Assembly (NCBI RefSeq): GCF_002201475.1 | Contig: NZ_CP021422.1 | Location: forward strand, 3,224,001 to 3,288,000 | DNA from: Acutalibacter muris | Lineage (GTDB): Bacteria; Bacillota; Clostridia; Oscillospirales; Acutalibacteraceae | Length of the DNA: 64,000 nucleotides | Reading direction: 5' to 3' | Part shown: piece by piece, positions 60,313-64,000 of the stretch | How positions within the stretch are numbered: position 1 is the first letter of the stretch | Layout of the letters: each line of letters starts with the position of its first letter | Program-made: the position numbers and the translations under genes | Notes under the pieces: generated by a model | What the model was told of the DNA's origin: nothing | Databases searched by the model: none | What the model saw: only the letters and a program-made list of their open reading frames with translations

Positions 60313-62556
60313 CTAAATCCTGATATGCTTTTTCACAACTGCTGTCAACTTGCTGGGCAGCTGTTCCAAGTCCGTTATATCCAGAAAAGAGCTGCCGTAA
60401 ATCCGCTGGATGCTGGGCTTATCGTCTCCAATGGCCGCAGCCACAAAGACGATTCCCTTGCGCTGGTACTCCTGCTTAATGCCCCGCAAATCCTCCTCGG
60501 CGGCGGTACCATCATAGCCAATATCCGCGGGCTGGCCGTCTGACACCAGAATCAACAGCTTGACACCCTCAGGGCGTTTCGAGAGCCGCTCGGCCACATA
60601 CCGCAGAGCCGCCCCATCCCGATTGCTGCTCCTGGCATGGATGTCCATGAGACGGTAGCGGTCATCATTGTCAAAGCCGTCAAACTCAGCGTAGGAGTAC
60701 AACGCAACACCGCGTCCGTCTGTAGAGTGGCCGTAAATCATAACAGGAATCTCCAAGCTGTCACAGAAATCATGAAGGATGATTGCCGCCGCCCGGGCAT
60801 AGATACAGCGGTCGCCACAGCTCATGGAGCCGGACTCATCCACCAGCAGGCCAACTGCCAGCTCGGGTATCTCGTTTGGTAGGTTGTTTTTGTAGAACGC
60901 CTTGCCATCGTTCCGGCACAAGGCATGGGAGTCAAGCCTTCTGCCCATGACAAGGCCAGTCTGCTTGCCGCCCTGACGGTGCTCCTTGAGCTGTTTCTGG
61001 ATGCTACGCTGGAGCTGTTTTGAGATAGTAACAAGCCGGGGCGCGACAGCATCGTACTGCTCTATGAGGTCAGTGTCCACGCTGGAAATGCGGTTAATTT
61101 TGATGTTCACCCCCTGGTGGATATCGCCGTAGGAGATGCTGTTTGCCATCTCGTTCAGCTCAGACAGGCGCTCATTTTCCAGCTGTTCAGTTGCTGCACG
61201 CTCGGCCATTTTGTCCAGCATACGGTCAATGTCAGAGGCGGCCTTGTCGTACTGCTCCCGCTCATAGTCAGCGTTGTACTCCGTTGAGCCGCCTACTGGT
61301 TCGGAAACCGAATTTGTCTGATGATACGGTATGCGCCCGCCCTCGGATTCTGAAACCTCCTGCTTCCCTGTATTGGGAGCAGAACCCATGATAGGCGGCA
61401 GCTCCTCGTCGGATTGCGCGGATTCTTCCTCCACAGGTTTGTCATCCCCATTCTCTTCTTCTGGCTCACTAGTCTCCTGCTCAGAGGAATCATCGCCGTT
61501 CGCTCCTGCAGCGTCTTCATGGGTCTTAGCGCGGCTGGGCGCTGTAGCAGAAGAGCTCCCGGAACTTCCAGCCCCGGGAACCGGCGTGCCGCCTGTTCCC
61601 GCCGTGGTAGCGCCGGACATACCGCCAAGGCTCTTATTCACAGCATCGACCATAGATTCATTGGCCTCCATCTCGGCCTTGAGCCGCTCGCAGTAGTCCT
61701 CAATATGCTCCCAGCAGCGCACCAGAATCAGGTTTACTGTGCGGAGCCTGGTCTTGGGGTCAGGGTCGATTATCGAGCTGTCCAACTCATTGATAAGGTC
61801 AAAGATGGTCTGAATGCGAATATCGACCAGTTCTTCATCACCGTATTTTATCTCCCCAAACTCCACATAGGACAGCATGACCAGCAAGATGCTCTGGAAA
61901 ATATGGTTCTGCCCGTCTTCCTCCTTCTCCTTGAGCTGGGTGACGGTGAACATTTCCTCCCACACTGTTTGGCGTAGGGCAGCCAGCCCAAACCCCAGCG
62001 TGCCGGGGAAGTCGTTGAGCATACGGTTCTCAATATAGCCGTCCTCCAGCACATTGGAAATAAAGCGTGAAACCTCATTTATAGCCTCTGAATTCTTGGG
62101 GTCAGCCTTGAGGTATGCCCATAGCGCCTTTTCGTTGGCGAAATCCTCCGCCGTATGCAGAGGGGGTGGCTCTGGGAACCAGAGACCACGCTCCATGTGA
62201 TTTGCGTGGGTTTGGGGCAGCAAAAAGTCGGTGTACAGCACATGGCCCAGTTCATGGGCAAACAGCCCGCACACCAGCTGATACCGGTTCTCCCGGCCCC
62301 TGGTCTTTGTCACCAGCGTATGACCGGTGTTGATATGTATCTTCCTGTTGTCCGTATGGGCTGCACCCGGGGATTTGGGCTCCCAACGAAGCTGCACCCG
62401 TACCCGCCGGTCGTACTTATAGCGACGGGTCTGGGCGGCGGCCATGTCCTCAAAATGCCCCGCCAGCACACGGCTGGTGAAGAACTGCCGGTCGGTTATC
62501 TTGCTGCGCTTTTCATTGAGCAGTTTTTTTACCAGCTTGTGGTTTACTCTTGCCAT
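60313..62556 (-). CDS. VWA-domain protein with an N-terminal HELGH zinc motif (CobT/NorD-like)
   Basis: 747 residues from ATG 62556 (AAGGAGG); the start at 62610 overlaps the upstream gene. Residues near 100 carry FAHELGHVLYTDF, a HExxH-type metal site. A long acidic, low-complexity middle (about 320-430) follows. The C-terminal VWA domain has MIDAS LVDESGSMSCGD and LLILVSDGQPAD. Such proteins usually act with a MoxR-type AAA ATPase, which is not in the window and may lie just beyond. Role in the ICE unknown. Confidence 0.8.
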   Translation of the reverse strand: MARVNHKLVKKLLNEKRSKITDRQFFTSRVLAGHFEDMAAAQTRRYKYDRRVRVQLRWEPKSPGAAHTDNRKIHINTGHTLVTKTRGRENRYQLVCGLFAHELGHVLYTDFLLPQTHANHMERGLWFPEPPPLHTAEDFANEKALWAYLKADPKNSEAINEVSRFISNVLEDGYIENRMLNDFPGTLGFGLAALRQTVWEEMFTVTQLKEKEEDGQNHIFQSILLVMLSYVEFGEIKYGDEELVDIRIQTIFDLINELDSSIIDPDPKTRLRTVNLILVRCWEHIEDYCERLKAEMEANESMVDAVNKSLGGMSGATTAGTGGTPVPGAGSSGSSSATAPSRAKTHEDAAGANGDDSSEQETSEPEEENGDDKPVEEESAQSDEELPPIMGSAPNTGKQEVSESEGGRIPYHQTNSVSEPVGGSTEYNADYEREQYDKAASDIDRMLDKMAERAATEQLENERLSELNEMANSISYGDIHQGVNIKINRISSVDTDLIEQYDAVAPRLVTISKQLQRSIQKQLKEHRQGGKQTGLVMGRRLDSHALCRNDGKAFYKNNLPNEIPELAVGLLVDESGSMSCGDRCIYARAAAIILHDFCDSLEIPVMIYGHSTDGRGVALYSYAEFDGFDNDDRYRLMDIHARSSNRDGAALRYVAERLSKRPEGVKLLILVSDGQPADIGYDGTAAEEDLRGIKQEYQRKGIVFVAAAIGDDKPSIQRIYGSSFLDITDLEQLPSKLTAVVKKHIRI

Positions 62557-62609
62557 TTTTGGCCTCCTTATAGATAGGAAAGGGCCAGACATTTGCCTGG
62601 CCGCTCCCA

Positions 62610-63419
62610 TTATTTTAGTGATTCAATTTTACCCGAGTCGGTCAGGTACTTGGCGAAGTCGTGCTCAGTCTTTGTGACAATATACCAGTCCCGCTTGACT
62701 GGATCATATAGGCGGTGCTCATTTGACCTGCCAAGATTGATGCAAACAGGGACGCGCCCCTCCAGCAGCTGTTTGATGACAAAATCCCGCCGGGTCATCA
62801 CCGTGCCGTTGAAACGGCCCTTGCGCTCCATCACCTTTTTCACCTGCCCGAACCGCAGCTCAGACATATCATCCGCCCAGCCGAGGAAAGCGTCCCGTTG
62901 GGACTGTTTTTCCTGACGGAGCTTTTCAGCCGCAGCGGCTTCCGTTTCCAGACGCTTATTTTCCTCTGCCTGCCATGCCTGTTCTCTCTGAACCAGACGC
63001 CCCTGGCGGTATGCAGCCAGCCTTTGTGCCTGGGCCTCATCGAACTGTCGGACAAACTCAATATCCGCCAGACCGATCCACCTGGAATTATCCATGTCCT
63101 GCTTCAGGTTATCCAGGTAGCCGGACAAGCTGCCCACGCCACCGGTTTGTACCAAGCCCAAAAGGTACTCGGGCGTATCACGGACCTCAATCCGTTTTTG
63201 ACGCATAAAGCGCAGACCCGCCGGAATACCGTCATAAAACAGGTACAAGTCACACTCCTGCTCTTTGTACCGGTTTTCCACTTCACGGCTCTTATACAGA
63301 GGGCCGGCCACCTGCTGGACCTCGTGCCAGTGCCGTACTGGCGTGTTAAAATTCCGGCCGGAGCCGTACTCAATGACTTTCCGTTTTTCGTACGGCGTTG
63401 TAAGCTCAGTCATATGCAT
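62610..63419 (-). CDS. hypothetical ICE protein with a coiled coil
   Basis: 269 residues from ATG 63419 (GGAGGG). N-terminal mixed domain, then a long Gln/Glu/Arg-rich coiled coil (about 145-180: AWQAEENKRLETEAAAAEKL), then a basic C-terminus. No family recognised. Spaced 2 bases after the HTH gene and 53 bases before the VWA gene, so it belongs to the same operon. Confidence 0.55.
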   Translation of the reverse strand: MHMTELTTPYEKRKVIEYGSGRNFNTPVRHWHEVQQVAGPLYKSREVENRYKEQECDLYLFYDGIPAGLRFMRQKRIEVRDTPEYLLGLVQTGGVGSLSGYLDNLKQDMDNSRWIGLADIEFVRQFDEAQAQRLAAYRQGRLVQREQAWQAEENKRLETEAAAAEKLRQEKQSQRDAFLGWADDMSELRFGQVKKVMERKGRFNGTVMTRRDFVIKQLLEGRVPVCINLGRSNEHRLYDPVKRDWYIVTKTEHDFAKYLTDSGKIESLK

Positions 63420-63421
63420 GT

Positions 63422-63970
63422 TTATCCCTCCAGCTCAAAGCCATTTTCGCGCATAACTTCCACGGAGCAAAATGTAACGCGAACCCCATGGGGCACGTCG
63501 GTCATCCCTCTGCTGGATGCGGCCCGGGCTAGTTTCATGAGCTGGTACTGCATGGCAATATTGAGATGCGTCCGCAGGCTGGCTCCAGCATTGGGGTCAT
63601 AAGTCTCTATGGCCTGCAGCCCTCGGAGCAAAAGCTCCTGCCGCACATCCTCAACCTCCATGCCGGTTGCCACAACCAGCGTCCAGTTCTGCCGGATAAT
63701 ATATCCGGGCAGGTCCATGTACTTTTCCAGCAGCTCGTTGCGCTCGCTGACAGCAGGGCATTGGGGAGGCATAGGGCAGCACTCCTCAACTCCAAGAGCC
63801 TCCGCCAAAGTACGCAGGCGTCTGGCAGATGGAGTGTTGCGGCCCCGCTCATAACCCTTGATAGTATGATAAGGGATACCGCTCCTCCGGCCTAGCTCCC
63901 GCTGAGTCAATCCCTGCTCAATACGGGCCTCCCGCAATGGCTGATAACAATTCTGATTTATAACAATCAT
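63422..63970 (-). CDS. helix-turn-helix regulator with a sigma-like C-terminal part
   Basis: 182 residues. XRE-type HTH at about 12-45 (ARIEQGLTQRELGRRSGIPY). The C-terminal 90 residues resemble the region-2 helices of sigma factors (EDVRQELLLRGLQAIETYDP, then HLNIAMQYQLMKLARAA). Possibly the first gene and controller of the accessory operon that ends at 55695. AAGGAGTG precedes the ATG. The window ends 30 bases further. Confidence 0.65.
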   Translation of the reverse strand: MIVINQNCYQPLREARIEQGLTQRELGRRSGIPYHTIKGYERGRNTPSARRLRTLAEALGVEECCPMPPQCPAVSERNELLEKYMDLPGYIIRQNWTLVVATGMEVEDVRQELLLRGLQAIETYDPNAGASLRTHLNIAMQYQLMKLARAASSRGMTDVPHGVRVTFCSVEVMRENGFELEG

Positions 63971-64000
63971 GTTTTACACTCCTTATGCTGTTTTTCTTTT

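Larger units (their letters stand above)
39321..64000. mobile_element. integrative conjugative element inserted in sigG (right end outside window)
   Basis: A serine recombinase at the sigG junction is followed by ICE modules: Tn916-type HTH and sigma factor, ParR, PrgI, VirB4, CD1108-like protein, MobC, relaxase, and accessory genes (RecD2, DUF932, VWA/HELGH). Cargo includes AbiH and a YjaZ-like gene, both AT-rich. VirD4 and VirB6 homologues are missing where expected, and two IS1182 copies flank the remaining type IV secretion genes, so it is probably conjugation-defective. Confidence 0.88.

Noticed and set aside
1..64000. CRISPR arrays, tRNA and rRNA genes
   Set aside because: No regular spaced repeats and no cloverleaf or rRNA signature were noticed on either strand by eye; a covariance search was not possible.

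Overview
The window looks like the chromosome of a spore-forming Clostridia species, probably a GC-rich gut Oscillospirales relative. The reasons are strong AAAGGAG ribosome sites, TTGACA-N17-TATAAT promoters, a pro-sigma-K gene, a sigma-G gene, and a conjugative element of the PrgI/VirB4/CD1108 type common in gut Firmicutes. This is inferred from gene content, not from an rRNA. No rRNA, tRNA or CRISPR array was found. Layout: 1-15.07 kb is core chromosome (leuC/leuD with small genes between them, a sugar-phosphate isomerase, a five-gene oligopeptide-type ABC operon with a long structured leader, two esterases and an acyltransferase). 15.07-28.98 kb is the sporulation gene sigK cut in two by a 13,218-bp skin-type element. 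28.98-39.32 kb is core chromosome again (asparaginase, leuB, YhfC-type protein, RidA, asnA, two more sugar-phosphate isomerases, gpsA, two unknown genes). From 39.32 kb to the window end lies a second integrated element, an ICE, joined directly to the 3' part of sigG. The sigK halves rejoin in frame. The 5' part (28982 down to about 28654) and the 3' part (15435 down to 15066) share a 5-bp core AAATG. Joining at the core gives 233 codons and restores the conserved run CIENEILM. A large serine recombinase sits at the 3'-half border, and its stop codon overlaps the core, as expected for a SpoIVCA-like developmental excision system. The element carries: a four-gene operon (EcoRI-type adenine methyltransferase split by an IS630, DUF262-HNH nuclease, PHP plus ABC-type ATPase, small protein) that looks like a restriction or anti-phage cassette; a repressor/operator switch; a D5-like primase-helicase with an origin-like repeat region; MobC; a zeta-like kinase; a Phd/ParE toxin-antitoxin pair; and a double-HTH regulator directly behind the truncated sigK 5' half. 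The sigG fragment (38829-39320) begins at the PMIIGE motif of region 2/3. Immediately upstream of it is another large serine recombinase and then an ICE reaching past 64 kb, so the 5' half of sigG is not in the window. The ICE carries small regulators, a Tn916-type sigma factor, ParR with a parM stump, PrgI, VirB4, a truncated CD1108-like protein, MobC, AbiH (abortive infection cargo), a relaxase, a YjaZ-like protease gene fused against a truncated RecD2 helicase, and an accessory operon (HTH, VWA/HELGH protein, Uma2, DUF932). Two 1500-bp IS1182 copies in opposite orientation flank prgI-virB4. The coupling protein and VirB6 genes normally upstream of prgI are absent, so the ICE is probably no longer self-transmissible.
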